DNA of 64,000 nt from Prochlorococcus sp. AG-402-P18 (GTDB lineage Bacteria > Cyanobacteriota > Cyanobacteriia > PCC-6307 > Cyanobiaceae). Shown here piece by piece: positions 18,688 through 27,809 of this stretch (its first letter is position 1; each line of letters opens with the position of its first letter). A model generated the notes under the pieces. The model was not told the origin of the DNA, did no database searches, and was given only the letters and a program-made list of their open reading frames with translations. A program made the translations under genes and the position numbers. The stretch lies in contig QCJC01000002.1 in NCBI GenBank assembly GCA_003216275.1, forward strand, positions 1 to 64,000. The letters run 5' to 3'.

Positions 18688-19152
18688 TTAATATCCAGAT
18701 TTAATTGGAAGACCAGAAATCCTCTCTAAGAAGTTTTTTGTCAATTTCTCTTTAACTGATGAATTGATATTTTGTGCAATTGGTCGATCTAAATATATAA
18801 GATTTTCTGCTTTAGTCGGAACTAAATCTTTAGCAAACTTCTGGTTTTGCAGCAGGTAACTTTCCAAGATTGAAGTTGATTCGATCATCCTTCTACTCAA
18901 TTCTCTAGTTCTCTCCAGCTTAGTAAAAGCCTCAGTCCATAAATATTGAGAGTGTAAAGCGACTGATGACATTATCGCCACTGTTATAAGTACACCGACC
19001 AAGGCTCCATCTAGGACTATATGAAGAGCATTTTGAATAGGAAATTGCCTCTTAAGCGTTTTTGAAGAAAAAAGAGCATTTGAAAAATATATTGGCAACT
19101 TCTTTTTCTGAAATTGTCCTAAATTTTTCTTATATAAAGTATGACTAACCAA
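18688..19152 (-). CDS. Small bitopic membrane protein, candidate FtsL-like divisome protein
   Basis: 154 residues from a TTG start at 19152; no Met codon lies in the plausible N-terminus. A basic cytoplasmic N-terminus (about 43 residues) is followed by one membrane helix (about 44-66), then a helical, charged stretch (about 70-112) that could form a coiled coil, and a short tail with AENLIYLDRP. This layout and its place directly before ftsI match FtsL of other bacteria, which pairs with FtsB/DivIC and activates FtsW-FtsI. Sequence similarity to known FtsL is not obvious, so the assignment is inference from topology and context. Confidence 0.55.
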   Translation of the reverse strand: MVSHTLYKKNLGQFQKKKLPIYFSNALFSSKTLKRQFPIQNALHIVLDGALVGVLITVAIMSSVALHSQYLWTEAFTKLERTRELSRRMIESTSILESYLLQNQKFAKDLVPTKAENLIYLDRPIAQNINSSVKEKLTKNFLERISGLPIKSGY

Positions 19153-19236
19153 TTCAAAAATCAGAAGTAAGTCCAGTCAAGCACTTTGATCAAAAACTGC
19201 AAGAGCTGGAAATACTGATTTTTTTATTATTTAATA

Positions 19237-20583
19237 TCAAGCTACTAGTAATAAACTTGCAAAAGTCACCCCATTCCATAGGGAATGCATAAGAGCACAA
19301 GGTAACAATCTTCCTGCACTCAATCTCATCAATCCAAGACCAATACCTAAAACAAACAAAGGGGGTAGTTCTCCTACACTCAAGTGAGCTAAAGCAAAAA
19401 TCAAAGCACTTAATAACACTCCACTAATTTTCCCTGTTTTAGATACCAACACAGGCAGCAGAACACCCCTAAAAACCAGTTCCTCAAAAACTGGCGCTAT
19501 AATAACTGTTGTAATAAAAAGCAACAGCAACGGAATAAATTCATCACTATTCAAAACAAGTTCTAATAAAGGATTACTTCCTCCCTGATCACCAATAATC
19601 TCATTCATTAGCCACCCAATTAGCAAAACCAAAGGCATAATCATTAACCATCCAGTTATTGATTTAAAAATTCCTTCCCTAATTGGTTTAATCTTCCATT
19701 GCAGCCATCCCCCCTCAATCTTAGAAGGAATTAGGTCCTTTAATTGATATTTAATTATTACTAGAGGCGCTACAGTCATTGAGCAATATCCGATTAATAC
19801 TCTTAAAGAATCTTTTAATGGAGAAGATGAATTATTAGATAACAAATCAATTATAGGTATTAGAAGAGCGGGGAATAGAACTTCGCCAATAACAACAAAG
19901 CCTCCAGCAATTAAGAGAACCATATCTATAATAGATAGAGGTGGAGCAATCATTTCTGGCCATGGACTATTTTTCTTCCTTATAAAAATTAAAGCTTGGT
20001 TAATCAATAATATAGTACCTATGAAAGATGCAATAAATGGGAGTAATTGACTAGTTAGAAGTCTAAAAGTTACCAAAAAATTATATTTTTTATTAATACA
20101 TTTTTCCTCTGAATATCCCAAGTTGGAACAAGAAATTTGATAAAGAAATGGATCTAGTTTTATCTCATGATTATCAGGAAATTTTTCTAATTCCTCTCTT
20201 TCATTTCTTTTTAATAAATACTTTCTAACAAATTCAAAATTTTTATCTTTAAAGTCTTTATTTAAAATTATTTTTTGCTCATTTTCAGACTTCTCCAGGA
20301 GCGCTAACAACAGTCTCTGCCTGTCCTCCATTTGTTCTAATGAAATATCTTTTAGAGCTTGATAAAGTTTCTTTTGAGGTTCAGACCCTAAAAATACATC
20401 TTTAATAGATTCTGGTAGGGATGAAGAGGCTGACACAGCCATCTCAGTTTGATTCAATGAAATCTTTGGCGCAACAGAAGGTCGCTCAAAGCTTTCTTGC
20501 AAACCTTTTTGCCAAATCAGAAAAGTTAAAAACAAGGAAAATAGAGCCATAGCCCATTTCCAACCAGTTTTTGCTTGTCTCAT
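19237..20583 (-). CDS. CPBP-family intramembrane protease
   Basis: Multi-pass membrane protein of about 448 residues from the ATG at 20583 (a TTG at 20592 is less likely). The N-terminus is a membrane anchor plus a soluble helical region to about residue 180, followed by several helices. The CPBP/Abi motifs near the C-terminus are intact: EE of FEELVFRG, His in FALAHLS, and His and Asn in MHSLWNG. Relatives cleave prenyl proteins or work in bacteriocin self-immunity; cyanobacterial members are mostly uncharacterised. It may follow ftsI-region regulation only loosely: it is transcribed ahead of the FtsL-like gene on the same strand with 84 bases between. Confidence 0.88.
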   Translation of the reverse strand: MRQAKTGWKWAMALFSLFLTFLIWQKGLQESFERPSVAPKISLNQTEMAVSASSSLPESIKDVFLGSEPQKKLYQALKDISLEQMEDRQRLLLALLEKSENEQKIILNKDFKDKNFEFVRKYLLKRNEREELEKFPDNHEIKLDPFLYQISCSNLGYSEEKCINKKYNFLVTFRLLTSQLLPFIASFIGTILLINQALIFIRKKNSPWPEMIAPPLSIIDMVLLIAGGFVVIGEVLFPALLIPIIDLLSNNSSSPLKDSLRVLIGYCSMTVAPLVIIKYQLKDLIPSKIEGGWLQWKIKPIREGIFKSITGWLMIMPLVLLIGWLMNEIIGDQGGSNPLLELVLNSDEFIPLLLLFITTVIIAPVFEELVFRGVLLPVLVSKTGKISGVLLSALIFALAHLSVGELPPLFVLGIGLGLMRLSAGRLLPCALMHSLWNGVTFASLLLVA

Positions 20584-20693
20584 AAAAATCAACTCGTTAA
20601 GACTGACATGGAGAAAGACTTCTATCTATACTAAAAGAACATTAGATTGCCCCCATAGCTAATACCATAATTATTTAGAAGACCCTTTATTTA

Positions 20694-22022
20694 ATGACAT
20701 TGCGTCTAATCTTCGTCCGTCATGGACTAAGTAGCTTCAATAAGGAGGGTCGTATTCAAGGAAGAAACGATCTTTCAACTTTAACTAAAGAAGGGAAATT
20801 ACAAGCAGAAGCAGCAGGGAAAACCATTTCTTCTATTCCAATAGATGCTGTTTACAGCTCCCCTTTACAGAGAGCTGCAGAAACCACAAAAATCATTATT
20901 GATCAACATCAAAGTAAGCTTCAGGCTACTTATACGGACAACCTCTTAGAGGTTGACTTAGGCTCTTGGAGTGGATTAACAAAAAATGAACTAAGAAAAC
21001 TTTACCCAGAAAAGATTAATATTTGGGAAAAAGAACCTAAAGAGCTATCAATAAACAGAGAAGACGGTAGCAAATTTTTTCCAATTAAAGAACTATTAAT
21101 ACAAGCAGAGAATTTTTTAAAATCACTATTAAAAATACATTCTAATTCAAATAAAAACATTTTGATAGTTGCCCATAATGCAATTATTAGATGTTTGATA
21201 CTGAAATTAATTAATGAACCGTCAAAAGGTTTCAGAAGAATAAAATTGAATAATACCTCAATCTCAATTTTAAATATTGACTTTAAAACTTGGGAAAATA
21301 GACAAGTACAAATAGAATGTCTCAATAATATTGCTCACTTACATCCTAGTCTTCCAGAGAAAGGTAGGAATAAAAGGATTATTTTAGTCAGACATGGTGA
21401 AACAGATTGGAATAAGCAAGGTAGATTCCAGGGACAAATTGATATCCCCTTAAATCAAAATGGGAAAGAGCAAGCAAAGGCTGCAAGCGGATTTTTAAAA
21501 AATGTTTGTATAGAAAAAGCTTTTAGCAGTTCTCTCTCAAGACCTAGAGAAACAGCAGCGATAATCTTAAAGGAACATCCTGGTATCGAAATTTCTCTCA
21601 AAGATAATCTAAAAGAAATTGGTCATGGAGAATGGGAAGGAAAGCTTGAATCAGAAATCTATTCCGATTGGCCAGAACTTCTAAAAACATGGAAAATCTT
21701 CCCTGAAAGAGTTCAAATGCCTGAAGGAGAAAACATACAGGATGTTTCTGCAAGATCAATTACTGGTTGGACAGAAATTTGTAAAGATCTTAAAAACAAT
21801 GAGACAGCCTTGGTGGTAGCTCATGACGCAGTCAACAAAACCATCCTTTGTCATCTTTTGGGCTTAACACTATCTGAAATTTGGATGGTAAAACAAGGAA
21901 ATGGTGGAATTACAGTTGTTGATCTCTCAGAGGAAAAGGGACAACCAGATGAGATTACCTGCCTAAACATCACTTCTCATTTAGGAGGGATTATCGACTC
22001 AACAGCTGCTGGAGCTCTTTAA
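20694..22022 (+). CDS. Tandem histidine-phosphatase (phosphoglycerate-mutase-like) protein
   Basis: 442 residues holding two complete histidine-phosphatase domains. Domain 1 begins LIFVRHGLSSFNKEGRIQG and has a late VAHNAI; domain 2 begins ILVRHGETDWNKQGRFQG and has VAHDAV. Both keep the catalytic RHG and the second His, so both could be active. Cyanobacterial members have been called phosphoglycerate mutase, alpha-ribazole phosphatase or a phosphoserine phosphatase (PspA-type). The last is plausible for the second domain, but I cannot choose by eye. It is followed 4 bases later by the dihydroorotase-like gene. Confidence 0.85.
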   Translation: MTLRLIFVRHGLSSFNKEGRIQGRNDLSTLTKEGKLQAEAAGKTISSIPIDAVYSSPLQRAAETTKIIIDQHQSKLQATYTDNLLEVDLGSWSGLTKNELRKLYPEKINIWEKEPKELSINREDGSKFFPIKELLIQAENFLKSLLKIHSNSNKNILIVAHNAIIRCLILKLINEPSKGFRRIKLNNTSISILNIDFKTWENRQVQIECLNNIAHLHPSLPEKGRNKRIILVRHGETDWNKQGRFQGQIDIPLNQNGKEQAKAASGFLKNVCIEKAFSSSLSRPRETAAIILKEHPGIEISLKDNLKEIGHGEWEGKLESEIYSDWPELLKTWKIFPERVQMPEGENIQDVSARSITGWTEICKDLKNNETALVVAHDAVNKTILCHLLGLTLSEIWMVKQGNGGITVVDLSEEKGQPDEITCLNITSHLGGIIDSTAAGAL

Positions 22023-22026
22023 TGAA

Positions 22027-23301
22027 ATGAGTAATGATTATCTTTTCGAAAAGATTCAAATCCTTGAAGGGGCAAAATCAAGGTTAAGAGAGGACGCCGT
22101 TTTAATTTTAAATGGAGTAATCAAAGGATTTGGGAAAGAAGCTTTTCAAAATGCCAGAAGTTTAGGATTAAAACCTCAATATGCACTCAACAAACTTTTA
22201 GCCCCATGCCTTGTTGATCCTCATTCTTATTTAGAATCCCCTTTTAATGGGAAAGAAGAGAATATTTACACACTTATTAAAAAAGCATCATCTGCTGGAT
22301 ATGGACAGTTAGGGATTCTACCAAGAGGAAATTTGTGGAGGGATCAAATTGAACTAATTCATGCATTAAATATTGTTCAGAGTGAGGTGTTTTTACATTA
22401 TTGGGGAGGTTTCAGTCTTGAAGGAAAGGGGCTATCACTTTCAAGACACTCTGATCTACTACAAAATGGAGTCATTGGACTAGCTGACGATGACTTTATG
22501 CCACCCATAGAACTTCTTAAACAAGGTTTTTTACTTGGAGAAATGAATAAATCGCCTGTCTTGTTCGCACCAAGAGATAAATCACTCCAAGCAGGAGGCT
22601 TTTCCAGACAAAGTGTAGATACTTTAAGAGCAGGCTGGGATCCTGACCCAGTTGAAAGCGAAATCCTCCCTCTAATCCAAATACTTGAGCTTTATAAGCA
22701 ATACCCTGAGATCGCTCTGAAATTAATGAATATCTCAACATCTGAAGGCGTTTCATTACTTAAGAATGCAATTATCAGGCCAATGGCTACAGTCCATTGG
22801 TGGCATTTAGTAAATGACAACTCGAAACTTTCGCCATATGACATCGGTTGGAGTGTAACACCTTCATTAGGATCTCCTAAAGATAGAGACTCACTTATAA
22901 AAGGTTTAGAGGATAATATTTTGACTGCAATATCTGTTCATTCAACTTCTTTAGATGATTCAGAAACCAAGCGCCCCGCAAGCAAAAGGAAAAAGGGTAT
23001 TAGTGGTTACAACTTAGTCCTCCCATTGCTTTGGAATCAATTGGTAAAGAGATCAGGCTGGGAAGTTGAAAAATTATGGGAAAAACTCAGTTTTGGACCT
23101 TCTAGAATACTTCATCAAACTGAGGAGAGACTAAGTATAGGTAGCAATAGATGGCTATTATTTGATCCTGAAAAAGAATGGATCCAACCTAGCAAAATAG
23201 AACACTTAACTACAGCAACTAATCAACCTATGAAGGAACAAGCCATTTATGGGAAAGTAATAGATTGTGGACTTATTAATCAATATTCCCAAAACGATTA
23301 A
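22027..23301 (+). CDS. Dihydroorotase-like protein lacking the metal-binding residues
   Basis: 424 residues with the amidohydrolase fold order of PyrC-type dihydroorotases. The expected metal motif DPHVH is DPHSY here (His66, Tyr68). The HCED segment that carries a metal His is APRD (181-184), and the xHxxH segment is LMNISTSE (233-240). Three of the usual metal-binding sites are therefore gone, so catalysis is unlikely. Inactive paralogues of this kind are known as structural partners of aspartate transcarbamoylase in some bacteria. Its end overlaps the convergent lepB by 26 bases. Confidence 0.75.
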   Translation: MSNDYLFEKIQILEGAKSRLREDAVLILNGVIKGFGKEAFQNARSLGLKPQYALNKLLAPCLVDPHSYLESPFNGKEENIYTLIKKASSAGYGQLGILPRGNLWRDQIELIHALNIVQSEVFLHYWGGFSLEGKGLSLSRHSDLLQNGVIGLADDDFMPPIELLKQGFLLGEMNKSPVLFAPRDKSLQAGGFSRQSVDTLRAGWDPDPVESEILPLIQILELYKQYPEIALKLMNISTSEGVSLLKNAIIRPMATVHWWHLVNDNSKLSPYDIGWSVTPSLGSPKDRDSLIKGLEDNILTAISVHSTSLDDSETKRPASKRKKGISGYNLVLPLLWNQLVKRSGWEVEKLWEKLSFGPSRILHQTEERLSIGSNRWLLFDPEKEWIQPSKIEHLTTATNQPMKEQAIYGKVIDCGLINQYSQND

Positions 23302-23986
23302 TAGGCCAAAAACGCCAGGTTGCCTTGCCAATTATTTCTTTTTCAGGCAAGAATCCCCCGCTTGGCCAAAATCTACTATCCCAGCTATTCGCTCGATTAT
23401 CCCCCAAAACGAATACATGTCCTTTCGGAATAATTGTATTGACAGGATTACATATATTTAATTCCTTTTGCCTAGAGCAGAAATATTTAATATATGGTTC
23501 ATCAATTGGCCTACCATTTAAGATTACTGCCCCTCTTCCATTAATCAAAAGACGATCACCCTCTACTCCTATCACACGTTTTATATATGCATCACAGGCA
23601 CGATCCTGATTTACTGCAAAAAATGAAATCAAAGGGAAAGTTATCAAAGAACATTTAATTTCAGAAGGAAGGTCTGTTTGTCTATTAGCTATCAATTTCT
23701 CATCAAAAGAGAATGGTGAATTGAAAACTACAATCTCTCCACGAAGCGGAGATCTTTTACGAAAAGATAGTTTCTCAACAATAAGTCGATCATTTATTTT
23801 TAATCCCGGCAGCATCGAGCCAGATGGAATATATCTAGCTTCTGCTAAAAAATGACGAATACCGACATATAAAATTATTGTAAGAGAAACTGCTCCCCAT
23901 GCATCAAGAAAGGAGTACAACCATTGATTTTTAACTTTCCTAGATGAATCTGATTTTTTTTTCAGCACAAATTTCTGATTGTTCAA
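23276..23986 (-). CDS. lepB: Signal peptidase I
   Basis: Membrane serine protease that removes signal peptides. One N-terminal helix (about residues 22-45, FLDAWGAVSLTIILYVGIRH) precedes the catalytic Ser in PSGSMLPGL, the Lys in YIKRVIGVEGDRL, and the late GDNRANSWDSR. An inserted segment near residues 95-115 has CSLITF and a second one has YFCSRQKELNICNP, longer than in minimal forms. 236 residues. The start is a TTG at 23986; no ATG fits. Its 3' end overlaps the dihydroorotase-like gene. Confidence 0.94.
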   Translation of the reverse strand: MNNQKFVLKKKSDSSRKVKNQWLYSFLDAWGAVSLTIILYVGIRHFLAEARYIPSGSMLPGLKINDRLIVEKLSFRKRSPLRGEIVVFNSPFSFDEKLIANRQTDLPSEIKCSLITFPLISFFAVNQDRACDAYIKRVIGVEGDRLLINGRGAVILNGRPIDEPYIKYFCSRQKELNICNPVNTIIPKGHVFVLGDNRANSWDSRFWPSGGFLPEKEIIGKATWRFWPINRFGNID

Positions 23987-24051
23987 TCTATAGATTACTT
24001 TATTTGCAAGAACTAATCATTTTCTCCAAATGTTAGCTCTCACAAAAAAAT

Positions 24052-24402
24052 TCAAAGTAATTTCTCAACCCATTTTTCTTCTTTAAATCCAATTAAAAAC
24101 AAACTATTCTTCCTATATAAAAAAGGTCTCTTAATTAATTTAGGTTCTTTATAAAGTCTCTCAAAAAACTCTTTATCATTCATTTCCTTGACCACTTCTG
24201 CGCCGATTGAACGATACATGGCTCCAGTAGTATTTAAGAGATATTTTCTATCTCCATATTCTTTACTCGCTAATATAAGAGTCTCTTGAGATGGTGGGTT
24301 CTTTATAAGGTCAATAAGTTCAAAATCAATATCATTTTTTTTAAGCCAACTAATCGCTCTCCGACAAGTTGAACAAGAAGGATAATTATATAATTTCAAC
24401 AT
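24052..24402 (-). CDS. ArsC/Spx-family thioredoxin-fold protein
   Basis: 116 residues with the family's N-terminal CSTC (CxxC, near residues 10-13), then KKNDIDFELIDLIKNPPS and the RPFLYRKN segment that follows the conserved cis-Pro region. Members are arsenate reductases or Spx/MgsR-type redox regulators of RNA polymerase. The CxxC is more like Spx/YffB than classical ArsC, but no further clue is present. It lies alone on the minus strand between lepB and the pyrophosphatase gene. Confidence 0.85.
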   Translation of the reverse strand: MLKLYNYPSCSTCRRAISWLKKNDIDFELIDLIKNPPSQETLILASKEYGDRKYLLNTTGAMYRSIGAEVVKEMNDKEFFERLYKEPKLIKRPFLYRKNSLFLIGFKEEKWVEKLL

Positions 24403-24466
24403 TTTTTAAAAGTTTTTAATAGTATTTACTAATAAATTTTACCTAAGAACCTATTTAAAAAACATA

Positions 24467-24994
24467 TTATTTTTTTAAAGAATCAGACTGATAAGCCTGT
24501 ACACAGTTTTTCAATAAGTCTTCAACAGCATCAAAGTCTCTCCAACCATCAATAACAATCACCCTACCTTCCAAACTTTTATATGTTCTAAAAAATTCAG
24601 CAACATCCTCCAATTGATTCTGAGCTATTTGCTTAATAGTGTTAATTTCCCTTTGCCTTGGATCAGCTGTAGGGACACATAAAAGTTTGCCATCATAAGC
24701 ACCGGAGTCATGCATATCAAGAACCCCTATAGGCCTTGCCTGGATCAAGCATCCAGCGAAAGTTGGTTCTTCCATAACTACCATTGCATCAAGAGGAGCT
24801 CCATCCTCAGCTAATGTATTAGGTATAAACCCATAATCAAATGGATATCTGACTGAGGAATGTAATACTCTGTCCAGAGCCATAATTCCTGCAGAGGCAA
24901 AATATTCGTATTTATTTCTACTACCTGCAGGAATCTCAACAACGAGATTTACCAAACCAGGAGAGGGTGAAGGTGGAAGATGACTCAAGTCCAT
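24467..24994 (-). CDS. ppa: Inorganic pyrophosphatase, family I, with one metal-site Asp replaced by Ala
   Basis: 175 residues of the soluble family I fold. VEIPAGSRNKYEY supplies the usual Glu and Lys, DRVL the Arg, and DYGFIPNT the Tyr. In the metal motif DxDPxD the residues are D64-G-A66-P-L-D69, so the second Asp (E. coli Asp67) is Ala. The later DSGAYDGK and TYK sites look normal. This may weaken or change activity; a second, intact homologue lies at 40 kb. The start overlaps the upstream 98-residue ORF by 59 bases, but the first residues match family N-termini. Confidence 0.9.
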   Translation of the reverse strand: MDLSHLPPSPSPGLVNLVVEIPAGSRNKYEYFASAGIMALDRVLHSSVRYPFDYGFIPNTLAEDGAPLDAMVVMEEPTFAGCLIQARPIGVLDMHDSGAYDGKLLCVPTADPRQREINTIKQIAQNQLEDVAEFFRTYKSLEGRVIVIDGWRDFDAVEDLLKNCVQAYQSDSLKK

Positions 24995-25232
24995 TCTGTT
25001 CTATTGAAGTCGGAAAAATACTTTGTTTAGCCGCTGACCTTTGATATAAAACAGCTACTAATGGTATGCCTAGTGTTATGAATACTATTGCCAAACCAAT
25101 TAGAGAAGTTGATGTACTACTAAAACTGTAAGGATCTTCTTCATCAGAGGGAGATTGATCACTTTCATTGTTTATACGGGAGGAATCAAACTCAGAGGAT
25201 TGCCCCTTAATTAAAGGAGGTTCTAAATCCAT
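24936..25232 (-). CDS. Small membrane protein of unknown function
   Basis: 98 residues: an acidic N-terminal half (many Ser, Glu and Asp), one strong membrane helix (about residues 44-63, SLIGLAIVFITLGIPLVAVL), and a short cytoplasmic tail. I do not recognise a family. The C-terminal 19 codons overlap the start of the pyrophosphatase gene in another frame, which suggests translational coupling or that the tail is not constrained. Confidence 0.55.
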   Translation of the reverse strand: MDLEPPLIKGQSSEFDSSRINNESDQSPSDEEDPYSFSSTSTSLIGLAIVFITLGIPLVAVLYQRSAAKQSIFPTSIEQNGLESSSTFTLSWFGKSRC

Positions 25233-25341
25233 AAAATACTTAGAAGAAAGAAACCGTTTGCTAAATGTGCTATGGACACAATTGAATCACTAAATGATTA
25301 AAAAAATTAACTAAGTTTATTATCTCATATAAAAGAAATAA

Positions 25342-25800
25342 CTAAGCAGCCTTTCTGACTATATCTTTTAAATGATTGGAAGAAGTATTATCACTATCAG
25401 ATTTAGACTCAAGATGAGTTCTAATCATTTTCAATTCTTCAAGTATCGCATTAAGAGTATTTTGCGTTTCGGATGAAGGAGAATTAAATATTTCAACAGT
25501 TACTTCCTTTATTCTCAAAATATCTTTTGCAAATCTAGCTACTTCATTAGGATGAAAAAGTAATTGATCTTTTTGATCACTTCTAAACTCAGGATTTAAT
25601 TTTTTGGGATTAAAGGGTGGATTAAGATTTCTCGGATCAGTATTTGTATACCTATATACAGAAGCTCTGGATCTATTTAAGGTTTTCTGGACTTCATCAA
25701 TAGATATTAGTGCATCAGTTGTATCTACAACTGAATTTATGCCTTGACTCAAAACCTCATCCGATGTCCTATTCCCTGAATTTACTGTCCCATTAAACAT
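25342..25800 (-). CDS. Putative helix-turn-helix DNA-binding protein
   Basis: About 152 residues from the ATG at 25800. Residues 31-53 (ALISIDEVQKTLNRSRASVYRY) have the form of a winged-helix/excisionase-like helix-turn-helix: a 'helix then choose partner' phrase with SRASVYRY as recognition helix. A second part (FHPNEVARFAKDILR) could be the wing and dimer region, and the C-terminus has a helical stretch (TLNAILEELKMIRTHLES). No close named relative comes to mind. It is monocistronic and divergent from proS. Confidence 0.55.
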   Translation of the reverse strand: MFNGTVNSGNRTSDEVLSQGINSVVDTTDALISIDEVQKTLNRSRASVYRYTNTDPRNLNPPFNPKKLNPEFRSDQKDQLLFHPNEVARFAKDILRIKEVTVEIFNSPSSETQNTLNAILEELKMIRTHLESKSDSDNTSSNHLKDIVRKAA

Positions 25801-25973
25801 TGCCAAAGAAAGCGTTTAGAAAATATGTGAGAGAAACTAGCAGATCTATCAAATTATCACCACGTACATTTGAACACTTTATAAAAACAACATGATTCCC
25901 GCACAATCAATGAGGATATTCTTTTGCACCTCACTCCAAGGACTAATCTCTTAGAGATTTACATTTTAGGCTT

Positions 25974-27764
25974 ATGCGCGTCTCCCGCCTAATGCTGATC
26001 ACCCTTCGAGACGTTCCAGCGGAAGCAGATATAATTTCTCATCAACTCCTGATAAAAGGTGGTTTTATTAGACGCTTAACTGGAGGTATTTATGCATATA
26101 TGCCTCTACTTTGGAAAGTTTTAAAGAAAATAACGCTTATTGTTGAAAAAGAATTGGACTCTAAAGGTTGCCTTCAAAGCCTTCTTCCTCAATTACAACC
26201 TTCAGATATATGGGAAAAAAGTGGGAGATGGAAATCTTACACAGAGGGAGAAGGTATTATGTTCAGTCTCAAAGATAGGCAAGGGAAAGAACTTGGGCTA
26301 GGGCCAACTCATGAAGAAGTAATCACTCAAATAATATCCGAAACAATACATTCATATAAACAATTGCCTATAAATATATTCCAAATACAAACCAAGTTTA
26401 GGGATGAAATAAGACCGAGATTTGGATTAATGCGAAGTAGAGAATTTATTATGAAAGATGGATATTCATTTCATGCTAATGAATCTGATCTTGAATTGAC
26501 TTATTCAGATATGAAAGATGCTTATGAAAAGATATTTACAAAATGTGGATTAGATTTTGTTGGTGTAGATGCTGATAGTGGAGCTATTGGTGGGGCTGCT
26601 TCTCAAGAGTTTATGGTTACAGCAGCATCTGGGGAAGATCTTATTTTAAAAAGTTCTGACGGTAAGTATGGAGCGAACCAAGAAAAAGCAGTCTCAATTA
26701 TTGAAGAAGCAAAATTATTGGATATTGATAAATCCTATACAATTGATACGCCTGATCAAAAGACCATAGAGGACTTATGTAATTGTAATAATTTTCATCC
26801 TTCTCAAATAGTAAAAGTTTTAATTTATATTGCGACAACGGAAGATAATGAAAAGCAGCCAATAATTATTAGTATTAGGGGAGATCAAGAAGTCAACGAA
26901 ATTAAATTATCAAATCAAATATCTAACCAATTAAACAAGACAATATTAGAAATAAGACCTGTTTCTAATGAAGATATAAAAGAGCAAGGTATTACTAATA
27001 TGCCTTTGGGTTTTATAGGGCCAGATATTAGTGACAATGTACTTACAAAAACAAAATCTTGGGAAAAGAAATTTATTAGGCTTGCTGATAAATCAATTAA
27101 AAGTATTAAAAGTTTTATAGGTGGATCTAATATAAAAGACAAACATAAAGTGTTTATAAATTTTGAATCTATTAATATATCTCCCTTGATTTGTGATATC
27201 AGAAAAGCTAAAGCTGGGGACAGATGTGTACATGATATAAACCAAACATTAGATGAGTGTAGAGGGATTGAAATAGGTCATATTTTTCAATTAGGTACAA
27301 AGTACTCAAAATCATTAAATGCAACTTTTACCAACCCCAGTGGAACAGAAGAGCCATTTTGGATGGGATGCTATGGAATTGGTATATCAAGATTGGCTCA
27401 GGCAGCAGTAGAGCAAAATCATGATGATTTAGGTATTATCTGGCCAGTGTCTATCGCTCCTTTTGAAGTAATAATTATTATTGCAAATATCAAAAATACT
27501 AGCCAGAAAAATTTAGCTGAAGCAATTTACAATGATTTACTTAAAAATGGGATTGATGCTCTTCTTGATGATAGAGATGAAAGAGCTGGATTAAAGTTTA
27601 AAGATGCTGATCTAATTGGAATACCCTGGCGAATAGTTGCTGGTCGAGAAGCAAATATTGGAGTAGTTGAATTACATAACAGAAGAACAAAACAAACTCT
27701 TTCTATGGATCAAAAATCAGTTTTAACAAAACTCTCTGAAGAATTTAATAGTAAAAACCCATAA
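25974..27764 (+). CDS. proS: Prolyl-tRNA synthetase, bacterial type
   Basis: Class II synthetase charging tRNA-Pro. 596 residues: motif 1 and 2 region (GPTHEEVITQIISE, then FRDEIRPRFGLMRSREFIMKDGYSFH), an inserted editing domain of about 150-180 residues in the middle, motif 3 (WMGCYGIGISRL), and the C-terminal anticodon-binding domain. This arrangement marks the bacterial form. The start MRVSRLML is the family norm. psb27 follows after about 45 bases. Confidence 0.96.
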   Translation: MRVSRLMLITLRDVPAEADIISHQLLIKGGFIRRLTGGIYAYMPLLWKVLKKITLIVEKELDSKGCLQSLLPQLQPSDIWEKSGRWKSYTEGEGIMFSLKDRQGKELGLGPTHEEVITQIISETIHSYKQLPINIFQIQTKFRDEIRPRFGLMRSREFIMKDGYSFHANESDLELTYSDMKDAYEKIFTKCGLDFVGVDADSGAIGGAASQEFMVTAASGEDLILKSSDGKYGANQEKAVSIIEEAKLLDIDKSYTIDTPDQKTIEDLCNCNNFHPSQIVKVLIYIATTEDNEKQPIIISIRGDQEVNEIKLSNQISNQLNKTILEIRPVSNEDIKEQGITNMPLGFIGPDISDNVLTKTKSWEKKFIRLADKSIKSIKSFIGGSNIKDKHKVFINFESINISPLICDIRKAKAGDRCVHDINQTLDECRGIEIGHIFQLGTKYSKSLNATFTNPSGTEEPFWMGCYGIGISRLAQAAVEQNHDDLGIIWPVSIAPFEVIIIIANIKNTSQKNLAEAIYNDLLKNGIDALLDDRDERAGLKFKDADLIGIPWRIVAGREANIGVVELHNRRTKQTLSMDQKSVLTKLSEEFNSKNP

Positions 27765-27809
27765 ATCGACCCCAAAGGACTCTAAAGTCTAAATACTTGC
27801 TAAAAAAAA

